This document shows positions 1 through 8,533 of a DNA stretch of 64,000 nt, piece after piece (position 1 is the stretch's first letter; each line of letters begins with the position of its first letter). The notes under the pieces were generated by a model. The model saw only the letters and a list, made by a program, of their open reading frames with translations. It had not been told where the DNA came from and searched no databases. The translations under genes and the position numbers were made by a program. Source of the DNA: Paenibacillus sp. (lineage in GTDB: Bacteria > Bacillota > Bacilli > Paenibacillales > YIM-B00363); assembly GCF_031177825.1 (NCBI RefSeq), contig NZ_JAPSKE010000006.1, forward strand, positions 248,001 through 312,000, in the 5' to 3' direction.

Positions 1-28
1 GAACGTAAGAGAAGAGGAGGACGCAGCC

Positions 29-196
29 ATGACGCAAGAGAAGGACATTCGGGGCATCGTCGACTGCGATGTGCATAACGGCTTTCGCAGCGGCGACGAT
101 TTGTTCCCGTATTTGGACGAGACCTGGAAGAGCCAAGCGGGCCTCAGGGGCGGCGGTCTGCCCTATAGACGAATGGGGGAGATCGGCGCGTTGTAA
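29..196 (+). pseudogene. 5' remnant of an amidohydrolase-family gene
   Basis: The 55-codon frame begins at an ATG behind a strong AGAGGAGG Shine-Dalgarno sequence. It reads like the start of a metal-dependent amidohydrolase (amidohydrolase-2 TIM-barrel family): an early DCDVHN segment supplies the D-x-H metal-ligand motif, followed by LFPYLDETW and LRGGGLPY, both usual near the N-terminus of these enzymes. A stop follows at once, whereas family members run to several hundred residues, and no continuation is visible in another frame before the next gene. I read it as a real gene start with its body deleted. Whether the short peptide is still made is unknown. Confidence 0.5.
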
Positions 197-310
197 CGAT
201 AGGAGGGGCCGTCCGGAGGGGACTTGCCCCTTCTTATTTTTTCAAACCGTTCCGTTCGCCGGAGGTGTATAATGGAAGGGAATTGCAAGGAAACGGAGGG
301 AATTGACATT

Positions 311-1258
311 ATGTTTCGCCACACGTCGAAGCCGTCGGTCGATTACGCCGCCCCGAGGCAAGGATCGACTCGGCGCGACGCCGGTCCGGCGGCCGATCGC
401 CGCCTCCTGCAGATGCAGTCGCTCGTCGGGAATCAAGCGATGGTGCGGATGCTGCAGGCGCGCGGCGGCGCGAACCCGATCCAGCGCAAGTCGAGCCGAG
501 ACGTCGTGCAGCTCACCGCGAAGGAAGGGCAGCCGACGACCCCGAAGTGGGAAAATAACGCGAACGGATCGATGGCGGGCGCGCCGGAAATTCAAAACAA
601 GAAAAACCATCCCGGCGTACTCAAAGGCGGTCAGCCGTCCGTGAAGCCCGAGGGCTGGAACCATGTGTTGTCCAATGCCGGGAAGGTGAAGGGGGCTTGG
701 GTTCGTTTCCACCTGATCAACGAAAACGTAGGCGGCCCCGGCAACAACGTCAATAACCTCGTTCCGACGACGCATGCGATCAATACCGGCTCGACGTGGA
801 GCGGGTACGAGACGGATTTGAAGTCGCATTACGAAAATAACGAATGGATCTGGACGAAAACCAACGTGACCTACGACGCCAGCTATCCGAGCGGATTCCC
901 GAAGAAGATTCAGGGGATCTCGCAATATTACGACACGGGGAAGCAAGCCTGGGTACCGACGGCCAAGAGCGGCACCTCGCTCGATCTGACCCCGCCGCAG
1001 TTCGCCGGAGGCATCAAGACGAGGACGCTGGACGAAATGACGGCGTCGACGTGGGCGCTGCTGCTCGGCATGGGCGAAGGCACGAAGCTTGTCCATTTCT
1101 TAAATCATCTGAGCAGCAGCGCCTCGAGCATCGACGACTTCAACGAAGCTTTGTATGAAGAAAACGCGCCGGACCTCGACGATTCGGCGTTGAAGAGCAT
1201 TAACGCCGCGATCAAGGGCAGTCATCCCCTCGTTCATATCGCGGTCGATTACGCATAA
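311..1258 (+). CDS. Candidate eCIS-associated effector with nuclease-like core
   Basis: A 315-residue protein. The ATG at 311 is chosen because GGAGGG lies about ten bases upstream; an in-frame ATG at 272 behind GGAGGT is the alternative. The N-terminus (about residues 1-60) is disordered and carries LVGNQAM at 38-44 and a PIQRK block at 56-60, resembling leaders of proteins encoded with extracellular contractile injection systems. Residues 134-158 (HLINEN, then GGPG, then NLVPTTHAIN) resemble the His...Asn core of the bacterial DNA/RNA non-specific endonuclease (beta-beta-alpha-metal) fold. The C-terminus (about 240-315) is helical and unrecognised. No immunity gene is adjacent. The link to the eCIS 34 kb downstream rests on the shared leader and is inference; nuclease activity is a motif-level prediction. 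Confidence 0.55.
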   Translation: MFRHTSKPSVDYAAPRQGSTRRDAGPAADRRLLQMQSLVGNQAMVRMLQARGGANPIQRKSSRDVVQLTAKEGQPTTPKWENNANGSMAGAPEIQNKKNHPGVLKGGQPSVKPEGWNHVLSNAGKVKGAWVRFHLINENVGGPGNNVNNLVPTTHAINTGSTWSGYETDLKSHYENNEWIWTKTNVTYDASYPSGFPKKIQGISQYYDTGKQAWVPTAKSGTSLDLTPPQFAGGIKTRTLDEMTASTWALLLGMGEGTKLVHFLNHLSSSASSIDDFNEALYEENAPDLDDSALKSINAAIKGSHPLVHIAVDYA

Positions 1259-1289
1259 GCTTCGTGAGACGAAGTTGCATTTCGGGCGG

Positions 1290-1318
1290 GCCTTCCGGCG
1301 ACGGGGGCCTATTTTTTT
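1290..1318 (+). terminator. Probable intrinsic terminator after the effector gene
   Basis: A GC-rich hairpin (GCCTTC pairing with GGGGGC, including two G-U pairs) is followed by a run of seven T. It lies 32 bases after the stop of the effector gene. Confidence 0.5.
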
Positions 1319-1491
1319 GCTCGCGGCGCCGGGCAGGGCGGTGCGAGGCTTCGCTGACGTTCGTATAGGAAGGACCTGCGTCATCCAGGATTCGGCAGAA
1401 GGAAAACAAGGGAAATCGGTTAATGTCGTCGAATATTTACCTAATTATTCAGATTCGTGGAAGAGCAGGGAACCGAAGGAGGATGTGCCGA

Positions 1492-4400
1492 GTGACGAGG
1501 GAGACGACGCTGGAGTGCCGGTGGGAGTACGGCCGGACGGTCAACTTCGCGATGCAGCAAAATCATGTGCCCGTCGTACGAAAACTGTGGCTGCGCAACG
1601 GCGGGGACGCCGACCTGGAGGACGTGACGGTGTCGATCGCTTCCGCGCCGGCCTTCGCGTCGCCTTGGAGCAAGACGTTGGATGTCGTTCCGGCGGGGGC
1701 GACGGTGGACGTCGGCGTCGTCGACCTGCGCCTGTCGCCGACGGCGTTGGCGGAGCTGACGGAGCGCGTGGCCGGCAGCTTGGAGATTACGGTGACGAAG
1801 CCTGCGTCTTTGGAGGCCGGCGCGGATGCGCAAGCGGGCCGGGAGACGTTGTTCGCCGCGTCGGCGCCGGTCGACGTGCTCGCTTTCGACGAATGGAGCG
1901 GTCTCGCGGCGTTGCCGGAGATGATCGCGGCCTTCGTCGCGCCGAACCATCCGGAGATCGCGCGAATCGTCCGTTCCGCCGCCGATATTTTGACGATGTG
2001 GGACGGCCGGGCGTCCTTCACCGCGTATCAGTCGAAGGACCAGAACCAAGTCCGCCGTCAAGTCGCGGCGATCTACGCGGCGCTGCAGAACGAGCAGGTA
2101 ACGTACGCGGTGGCGCCGGCGAGCTTCGAGCCGATCGGGCAGCGCGTTCGTCTGCCGGATACGCTGTTCGGGCGGAAGATGGGCAACTGCCTGGATATGA
2201 CGGTCGCCTTCGCCGCATGTCTCGAAGCCGTCGGCTTGCATCCGCTCATCGTCTTTACGAAGGGGCATGCGTTCGTCGGTGCGTGGCTCGTGGAAGAGAC
2301 GTTCGCGGAGTGCGTACAGGACGACCTGTCGCTGCTGACGAAGCGGCTGGCCCCGGGCATCCACGAGGTGTGCCTGATCGAGTCCACCGCGGCGACGGCC
2401 GGAGGCGGGGAGTCGGTCTCCTTCGAGGACGCGGCCCGGCTCGCGGAGCGACATCTCGCGGATCCGGAGAGCTTCTTCGCCTTCGTCGACGTGAAACGGA
2501 CAAGGGCGAGCTCGATTCGACCGCTGCCGCTGCGCGTTCCGACGCCGAACGGCTGGGAGATTCGGGGCGACGACGAGGGCTCGGCCGGAGCCGCGGCTTC
2601 GGCTTTGCGGGGGGCCGTGCCGGAGGCGCTCGAGGTGTTGGACCGTCCGCAGGAGGTTACCCCGCTGCCGATGACGAAGCAGCGCGAATGGGAGCGGAGG
2701 CTGCTCGATTTGAGCTTGCGCAACACGCTGCTCAACTTCCGGGCGACGCGCTCGAGCATTCCGGTCATGAGCACGCAGTTAGGCGATCTCGAGGACGCGC
2801 TCGCCGGCAACGACGAATTCCAGCTGCTGCCGATGCCCGGCGATTGGAGCGACACGCCGCGCGACGCGGAGCTGTACCGCCGCATCGCGAGCGATCACCC
2901 GGTCGCGGCGCTCATTAAGCAGGAGTTTCTGCTGAAGTGGCTGCGGGCGGACCTGACGGAGCGGGAGCTGAACGACCGGGTCGTTCACCTCTATCGGCAA
3001 TCCCGGGCGGCGATGGAGGAGAACGGCGCGAATACGCTGTACCTCGCGCTCGGGCTGCTGCAGTGGTACGAGACGGAGGCGAGCCAGAAGCCGCGGTACG
3101 CGCCGCTCGTGCTGCTGCCGGTCGAGCTGGTGCGGAAGACGTCGCGCAGCGGCATCGTGCTGCGGGCGCGGGACGAGGAGCCGCAGTTCAACATTACGCT
3201 GCTCGAGATGCTGCGGCAGGACTTCGGCATCGCGATCGGCGGCTTCGAGACGCTGCCCAAGGACGACAACGGCGTCGACCTGAAGCGCATCTTCGCGACG
3301 GTACGCCAAGCGGTCATGACGCTGCCGAGGTGGGACGTCATGGAGGCGGCGTACGTCGGGCTGTTTTCGTTCAGCCAATTCGTCATGTGGAACGACATCC
3401 ATTCGCGGGCCGAAGACCTCGCCAAAAACAAAGTCGTCGCGAGCCTCGTGGCGGGCTCGATGACGTGGACGCAGCCGGACGCCTTCCCGGAGGCGTCGAC
3501 GCTCGACGAGACGTTCCATCCGAAGGAGCTGCTCGTCCCGATCAGCGCGGACTCCTCGCAGCTGGCGGCGATCGCCGCGGCCGGCGCGGGGAACAGCTTT
3601 GTGTTGCACGGGCCTCCGGGTACGGGCAAGTCGCAGACGATCACGAACTTGATCGCGAACGCGCTGGCGAACGGCAAGACGGTGTTGTTCGTCGCGGAGA
3701 AGATGGCGGCGCTCACGGTCGTGCAGCGGCGGCTGGCCGCAATCGGGCTCGACCCGTTCAGCCTCGAGCTGCATTCGAACAAGAGCAAGAAGAAGGCGGT
3801 GCTCGAGCAGCTGCGGCTCGCGCTCGAAGCGGGCGGGGCGCGTTCCGCGGAAGCGTGGGCGAAGCAGGCGGATCGACTCGCCGAGGCGCGCCGCGCCTTG
3901 AACGGGTACGTCGAGGCGCTGCATCGGAAGCGTTCGTTCGGGCTGTCGCTGTACGAGGCGCTCGCGCGGTACGAGTCGGTGCGCGCGGCGCCGGACGTCG
4001 TCGGCTTCGCACCCGAGGACGTTGCCGGACTCGCGGACGACGAGCGCATGAGTCGGGAGGACGCGGCGAAGGCGCTTCGCGCGGCGGCGGAAGGCTGCGG
4101 CCATCCGCACCGGCATCCTTGGCGGGAGGCGACCTGTACGGAGTACACGCCGACGCTCCGCTCCTCGATCGCATCGACGTCCGCCGAGCTCGAGCGGCAG
4201 CTGGCGGCATGCTCGAGCGCGTTGGAGGAGCTGCGGGGCGTCTTGCCGATCGCATTCGCCGACGAACGGGCGTCCAAGCTGGACGCGCTCGCGAAGCTGT
4301 GCGAGTGGCTCCTGTCGGCGCCAGGTTCGCGCGTCGACGCGCTGCTTCGCGAGGAGCGCATCGACGACGCGGCGGCGAAGCTGAAGACGGTCGCCGGTCA

Positions 4401-7400
4401 TGGGGCCGCGAAGGATGCGCTGCGCGCGGAGCTCGAGGCTTGGTTCGCGCCGGCGGCGCTGACGTTCGACGCGGCCGGCGCGCTGGCGGCTTGGCGGCAG
4501 GCGAACCTGCAGTGGCTGCTGCCGCGCTGGCTGGGGCAGCGCCGCATCCTCGGTTTGCTGCGTTCGATGGCGGCGCCGGGTCGCCGGCTCGAGAAGGCGT
4601 CGGTCGAGGAACGGTTAGCGGATCTCGTTCGCTATCAGGAGGAGCAGCGCGCCGTGCAGGCGGCTTCGCCATTCGCCGCACCGATCGTCGGAGAAGCGGC
4701 ATGGGCCGGCGGCGAGGCCGATTGGCGGCAGCTGGAGCGCCTCGCCGCTTGGGCGGAGCAGGCGCCGCAGCTGACGGCTTCGGTCGCGGCCGATCGGGAA
4801 GCGCAGCGGAAGCTGCTGTCGGCCGTCGCGGAACGGTTCGAATCGGGGAGCGAGACGTTCCTAGAACGGTACGGCCCGATGCTGCGCGGCTTCGCGGAGG
4901 CGTGGCGCCGCATGGAAGAGACGGAACGGGAGCTCGCGGCGAAGCTCGGCGTCGACGATGCGGCGCGGCAAGGGGACAGCTGGTTCCAGACGCTGCGAGA
5001 GCGGCTCGGGCGCTGGCAGTCGAACTTGGACGGCCTGCGGGATTGGTGCGCGTGGCGGCGCCTTCGCGAGAAGGCGCTGTCCGTCGGCTTGGCGCCGCTC
5101 GTCGACGCGTACGAGAGCGGCCGCGTGACGCACGAGCAGGCGGTGTCGGCGTTCGAGCGCGGGCTGTACCGCGCCTGGGCGGAAGCGGTCGTCACGTCGG
5201 AGGAGACGCTTCGCACGTTCTCGAGCCGACTGTTCGAGGAGACGATCGCCGCGTTCCGGGAGACGACCGGGCGGTACGAGGAGCTGACGAGGCAAGAGAT
5301 CGTCGCGCGATTGTCGGCGAAGGTGCCGAACGCCGGCGGTCAGGCCGCCGTGCAGAGCTCGGAGCTCGGCATTCTGGAGCGCGCGATTCGCAGCGGCGGG
5401 CGCGGCGTCTCGATCCGGCGGCTGTTCGAACAAATTCCGAACGTACTGCGCCGGCTCTGCCCCTGCATGCTGATGAGCCCGATCTCCGTAGCGCAGTACG
5501 TCGATCCGTCGCTGCCGCCGTTCGACATCGTCGTCTTCGACGAAGCGTCCCAGATGCCGACGAGCGAGGCGGTCGGCGCGATGGCGCGCGGTCGCGACGT
5601 CATCGTCGTCGGCGACCCGAAGCAGCTGCCGCCGACGAGCTTCTTCTCCTCGGGGCCTTCCGCGGACGGAGACGACGACGGGAGCGTCTTGAAGGAAGAC
5701 ATGGAGAGCGTGTTGGACGACTGCCTCGCGCTCCGCATGCCGCAAGGCCATCTCCTGTGGCATTACCGGAGCCGGCACGAGAGCTTGATCGCCTTCAGCA
5801 ACATGCAATATTACGAGAACAAGTTATTCACGTTCCCGTCTCCGAACGAGCGGGTGTCGAGCGTGCGGTGGATTCCCGTGGACGGCGTCTACGACCGCGG
5901 CCGCACGAAGCAGAATCGCGCGGAAGCCGAAGCCGTCGTCGCCGAAGTGCTGCGCCGGTTGAAGGATCCGGAGTCGTCGTCGCGCAGCATCGGGGTCGTC
6001 ACGTTCAGCTCCGTACAGCAAAGCTTAATCGAGGATTTGTTGGACGAGGCGTTCCGCGCCAACCCGGACGCGGAATCGGCGGCCATGGAGGCCGCGGAAC
6101 CGATTTTCGTGAAAAACTTGGAAAATGTGCAGGGCGACGAACGCGACGTCATCCTGTTCTCGATCGGATACGGCCCGGACGCGAGCGGGAAGGTCACGTT
6201 GAACTTCGGGCCGCTGAACCGGGACGGAGGCTGGCGCCGCCTGAACGTCGCGGTATCCCGCGCTCGCCGCGAGATGCTCGTGTTTTCGACGCTGCGCCCG
6301 GATCAGCTGGACGTGTCCCGCACCGCCGCGACCGGGGTGGCAGGCCTTAAGGCGTTCCTCGAATACGCGGCGCAGGGTCGATCGGCGCTTGCGCTCCGCA
6401 CCGAAACCGCGGCGATGTCGAAGAGCCGCGGCGTGGAAAAGTATATCGCGGAAGCGTTGCGCGCGCGCGGGTACGACGTCGAGGAGCGCGTCGGCTGCTC
6501 CGGGTACCGCATCGACGCGGCGGTCGTCCACCCGGGGCGTCCGGGCTCGTTCGCGCTCGGCATCGTGTGCGACGGAGCGACATATCGGACCGCCGCTACC
6601 GCTCGGGATCGCGATCTGCTGCGCATGGACGTCCTGACCCAGCTCGGCTGGAAGCTGCACCACGTATGGTCGCTGGAGTGGTGGGAGAACCCGGAGCGGG
6701 AGCTCGAGCGGATCGTCGCGGCGATCGAGGGAGCCCTAGCGGCGCCTGCGGCGCTCCCGCCCGAGCCCGCACCCGCGCCTGCACCGCCGCCGACGGAGAC
6801 GACGTCGGCGCAGGCCGGGGCGCCGCTCGACGCCCCTCCGTCGAAGGCGGAAGGGGTCGCCCCCGCGACCGCGGCGGCGCTTGCGTCGGTCGCGGAGTAC
6901 GCGCCTTGCGCGCTCGAGTCGGTGTCGCTGCCGACGGAGGAGTTCTACTCGCCGAGCCGCGATCGGTTGATTCAGGATCAGCTCCGCCAAGTCGTCGACG
7001 CGGAAGGCCCGATCTGCCGGGCGCTATTGAATAAGAGAGTGCTGCAGGCTTGGGGCATCGCCCGCGCCGGCGCGAGAATCGACCGCCGGCTCGACGAGCT
7101 GCTCGCCGGCCTGCGTCTCGTCCGCACCGAGCGGAACGGCACGGCGTATTATTGGCCGGCGGGCGCCGTGCCGTCGACGTACGATACGTACCGTACGAGC
7201 AGCCAAGAGACGAATCGGCGAAGCGCCGACGAGCTGCCTCCGGAGGAGGCGGCCGCCGCGATGAAGGCGTTGCTCGCCGCGCATATCAGCCTGCAACGGG
7301 ACGATCTGCTGCGGGAGACGGCGCGGGCGTTCGGCTACCAGCGGACCGGCGCAGCCTTGGATAAGGCGATGCAGGCGGGCCTCGAGCTTGCGCTCGAGCG

Positions 7401-7449
7401 GGGACTCGTATCCATCGACGATCAAGACCGCGTGATCGGCGGCGCATAA
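1492..7449 (+). CDS. Giant DUF4011/Upf1-like helicase with transglutaminase-like, nuclease-like and DUF3320 regions
   Basis: A 1985-residue protein. GTG 1492 is chosen because GAAGGAGG ends nine bases upstream; in-frame ATG codons at 1423 and 1483 are worse placed. Visible parts in order: an N-terminal beta-rich region; a transglutaminase-like segment (GNCLDM with Cys about 232, GHAFVG with His about 258); the DUF4011 signature LLDLSLRNTLLNF near 400; an SF1 helicase core with Walker A GPPGTGKS near 706-714, FDEASQMP near 1347-1354, GDPKQLPP near 1373 and a C-terminal NVAVSRARREM motif; a Vsr/MTES_1575-like restriction-endonuclease-fold region (about 1643-1736); a Pro/Ala linker; and a DUF3320 winged-helix region (about 1816-1886). 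DUF4011 helicases with C-terminal nuclease domains have been linked to antiphage defence; the exact role here is unproven. It is a stand-alone gene. Confidence 0.85.
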   Translation: MTRETTLECRWEYGRTVNFAMQQNHVPVVRKLWLRNGGDADLEDVTVSIASAPAFASPWSKTLDVVPAGATVDVGVVDLRLSPTALAELTERVAGSLEITVTKPASLEAGADAQAGRETLFAASAPVDVLAFDEWSGLAALPEMIAAFVAPNHPEIARIVRSAADILTMWDGRASFTAYQSKDQNQVRRQVAAIYAALQNEQVTYAVAPASFEPIGQRVRLPDTLFGRKMGNCLDMTVAFAACLEAVGLHPLIVFTKGHAFVGAWLVEETFAECVQDDLSLLTKRLAPGIHEVCLIESTAATAGGGESVSFEDAARLAERHLADPESFFAFVDVKRTRASSIRPLPLRVPTPNGWEIRGDDEGSAGAAASALRGAVPEALEVLDRPQEVTPLPMTKQREWERRLLDLSLRNTLLNFRATRSSIPVMSTQLGDLEDALAGNDEFQLLPMPGDWSDTPRDAELYRRIASDHPVAALIKQEFLLKWLRADLTERELNDRVVHLYRQSRAAMEENGANTLYLALGLLQWYETEASQKPRYAPLVLLPVELVRKTSRSGIVLRARDEEPQFNITLLEMLRQDFGIAIGGFETLPKDDNGVDLKRIFATVRQAVMTLPRWDVMEAAYVGLFSFSQFVMWNDIHSRAEDLAKNKVVASLVAGSMTWTQPDAFPEASTLDETFHPKELLVPISADSSQLAAIAAAGAGNSFVLHGPPGTGKSQTITNLIANALANGKTVLFVAEKMAALTVVQRRLAAIGLDPFSLELHSNKSKKKAVLEQLRLALEAGGARSAEAWAKQADRLAEARRALNGYVEALHRKRSFGLSLYEALARYESVRAAPDVVGFAPEDVAGLADDERMSREDAAKALRAAAEGCGHPHRHPWREATCTEYTPTLRSSIASTSAELERQLAACSSALEELRGVLPIAFADERASKLDALAKLCEWLLSAPGSRVDALLREERIDDAAAKLKTVAGHGAAKDALRAELEAWFAPAALTFDAAGALAAWRQANLQWLLPRWLGQRRILGLLRSMAAPGRRLEKASVEERLADLVRYQEEQRAVQAASPFAAPIVGEAAWAGGEADWRQLERLAAWAEQAPQLTASVAADREAQRKLLSAVAERFESGSETFLERYGPMLRGFAEAWRRMEETERELAAKLGVDDAARQGDSWFQTLRERLGRWQSNLDGLRDWCAWRRLREKALSVGLAPLVDAYESGRVTHEQAVSAFERGLYRAWAEAVVTSEETLRTFSSRLFEETIAAFRETTGRYEELTRQEIVARLSAKVPNAGGQAAVQSSELGILERAIRSGGRGVSIRRLFEQIPNVLRRLCPCMLMSPISVAQYVDPSLPPFDIVVFDEASQMPTSEAVGAMARGRDVIVVGDPKQLPPTSFFSSGPSADGDDDGSVLKEDMESVLDDCLALRMPQGHLLWHYRSRHESLIAFSNMQYYENKLFTFPSPNERVSSVRWIPVDGVYDRGRTKQNRAEAEAVVAEVLRRLKDPESSSRSIGVVTFSSVQQSLIEDLLDEAFRANPDAESAAMEAAEPIFVKNLENVQGDERDVILFSIGYGPDASGKVTLNFGPLNRDGGWRRLNVAVSRARREMLVFSTLRPDQLDVSRTAATGVAGLKAFLEYAAQGRSALALRTETAAMSKSRGVEKYIAEALRARGYDVEERVGCSGYRIDAAVVHPGRPGSFALGIVCDGATYRTAATARDRDLLRMDVLTQLGWKLHHVWSLEWWENPERELERIVAAIEGALAAPAALPPEPAPAPAPPPTETTSAQAGAPLDAPPSKAEGVAPATAAALASVAEYAPCALESVSLPTEEFYSPSRDRLIQDQLRQVVDAEGPICRALLNKRVLQAWGIARAGARIDRRLDELLAGLRLVRTERNGTAYYWPAGAVPSTYDTYRTSSQETNRRSADELPPEEAAAAMKALLAAHISLQRDDLLRETARAFGYQRTGAALDKAMQAGLELALERGLVSIDDQDRVIGGA

Positions 7450-7594
7450 CCGCCTCCGGTACGTCCCGAGGCTGTTCCGCAAGGTTAACCGGGGCATCGC
7501 CAAGGGATTCCGCAGCGGAGCGGAGGAATGGTTTGATGTTCGAAACGGAGCTTTCGAACACTGAAACTATCGGAGGCAGAGGGAGCGATACGGG

Positions 7595-8023
7595 ATGGCA
7601 TACGAATTGAAGACGAAGGAAACCGAGAACAGCGTCATCGAGTTCATCGAGCAGGTCGACCGACCGAAGAAGCGGGAAGACGCCTACCGGCTCTTGGACC
7701 TCTTCACGGAGACGACCGGATTTCCAGCGAAAATGTGGGGACCGAGCATGATCGGGTTCGGCTCCTACCATTACAAGTACGCCTCGGGCCACGAGGGCGA
7801 CGCGCCGCTCGTCGGCTTCTCTCCGCGGAAAGCGAAGATCAGTCTGTACTTCGCTCCGGGCGACGAGGAAGCGAGAGGGGCGCTGCTGCAGCAATTCGGC
7901 AAGCATACGGCCGGGAAGGGCTGCGTCTACATTAACAAGATGGACGACATCGACGTCGAGGTCATGAAACAGCTGATCGTTCGTTCCGTCGAATTCCTTC
8001 AAGAAACCTACCCGCATTCGTAA
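7595..8023 (+). CDS. DUF1801 domain protein (YdhG/YjhT-like)
   Basis: A 142-residue cytosolic protein starting at ATG 7595 behind a GGAGGCAGAGGGAG purine stretch. The centre carries the family's usual WGPSMIGFGSYHYKY and GFSPRKAKISLYF segments, and the length matches the DUF1801 family. Its fold is a small alpha/beta domain and its biochemical role is unknown; frataxin-like iron binding has been suggested for relatives. It ends just before a strong bidirectional terminator shared with the convergent LytTR gene. Confidence 0.85.
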   Translation: MAYELKTKETENSVIEFIEQVDRPKKREDAYRLLDLFTETTGFPAKMWGPSMIGFGSYHYKYASGHEGDAPLVGFSPRKAKISLYFAPGDEEARGALLQQFGKHTAGKGCVYINKMDDIDVEVMKQLIVRSVEFLQETYPHS

Positions 8024-8030
8024 GCGCACG

Positions 8031-8068
8031 AAAAAATCGGAGACCCGCTACGGGGTCTCCGATTTTTT
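8031..8068. terminator. Bidirectional intrinsic terminator
   Basis: A near-perfect inverted repeat: AAAAAATCGGAGACCC, a six-base loop, then GGGTCTCCGATTTTTT. Both orientations end in a T-run. It sits between the convergent DUF1801 and LytTR genes and overlaps the last bases of the LytTR gene. Confidence 0.9.
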
Positions 8069-8386
8069 GTCTTTCAGAAAGTCTACGACTTTGGCGACAT
8101 TGGGCTCGGATACGGGGGCGCTTATGCCGGGGGCATCGTCGAAATGGACGACGCGGCGTTCCGCGTCGTACCGGCTTATCTTCTCCAACTGTACAAGGAA
8201 GGAGCGGTCGAGCTTGGCAAATCCCAAACTTTCGATGACGCGCTGCACATGCTCGAACGTGGTCGGGAAAATATACTCCCCGTCGCGAGTGTGAACGGTA
8301 ATCACCTTCTGGAACGTCGTAATATATAGAATCTGATCTTCACTCAATTCGCAGACGGTTCCGTCTCGACGAAGCACCCTCATCAT
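8048..8386 (-). CDS. Stand-alone LytTR DNA-binding regulator of the agr-like operon
   Basis: A 112-residue protein consisting essentially of one LytTR domain: MMRVLRRDG, ILYITTFQKVITVHT, then FAKLDRSFLVQLEKI, where such domains have their DNA-contacting strands and loops. It has no receiver (CheY-like) domain, so it is not an AgrA-type response regulator; LytTR-only proteins are known from two-gene LytTR regulatory systems such as HdrRM and BrsRM of streptococci, where a membrane partner restrains the regulator. It is the last gene of the minus-strand operon sensor-agrB-agrD-lytTR and starts 18 bases after agrD. A direct repeat just upstream of the operon promoter is its likely binding site (inference). 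Confidence 0.85.
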   Translation of the reverse strand: MMRVLRRDGTVCELSEDQILYITTFQKVITVHTRDGEYIFPTTFEHVQRVIESLGFAKLDRSFLVQLEKISRYDAERRVVHFDDAPGISAPVSEPNVAKVVDFLKDKKSETP

Positions 8387-8404
8387 GTCCCATCCCCAAT
8401 GTAC

Positions 8405-8527
8405 TTACTCCTTGCTCAATTCCTTCGGTACTTCCGGGCTGAAGACAAATAATTTGAAGCCTTTAACAAACCAGCGCGCACTTCTGTCAAGCCCTGCTGC
8501 TGCGAGTCTTGCCACTTGCTTCTTCAT
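8405..8527 (-). CDS. agrD: AgrD-like autoinducer precursor lacking the usual cyclising Cys/Ser
   Basis: A 40-residue peptide beginning MKKQVARLAAAG, with an amphipathic N-terminal helix, a hydrophobic FKLFVF stretch and the C-terminal PEVPKEL block that marks AgrD precursors. The start has an ideal Shine-Dalgarno sequence formed by the last codons and stop of agrB (AGG AGG TGA), seven bases before the ATG. In characterised AgrD proteins a Cys or Ser about five residues before the C-terminal recognition block closes the (thio)lactone ring. Here there is no Cys at all, and the residues at that distance are F24, K25 and L26; the only nearby Ser are S16 and S30, the latter directly before PEVP. 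The mature signal may be linear, cyclised differently, or lost. Confidence 0.8.
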   Translation of the reverse strand: MKKQVARLAAAGLDRSARWFVKGFKLFVFSPEVPKELSKE

Positions 8528-8533
8528 TCCCAC

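Noticed and set aside
2937..6350. 1137-codon plus-strand frame inside the DUF4011 gene
   Set aside because: Out-of-frame shadow with Arg/Gly/Ala-rich text; the overlapping frame has helicase motifs throughout.
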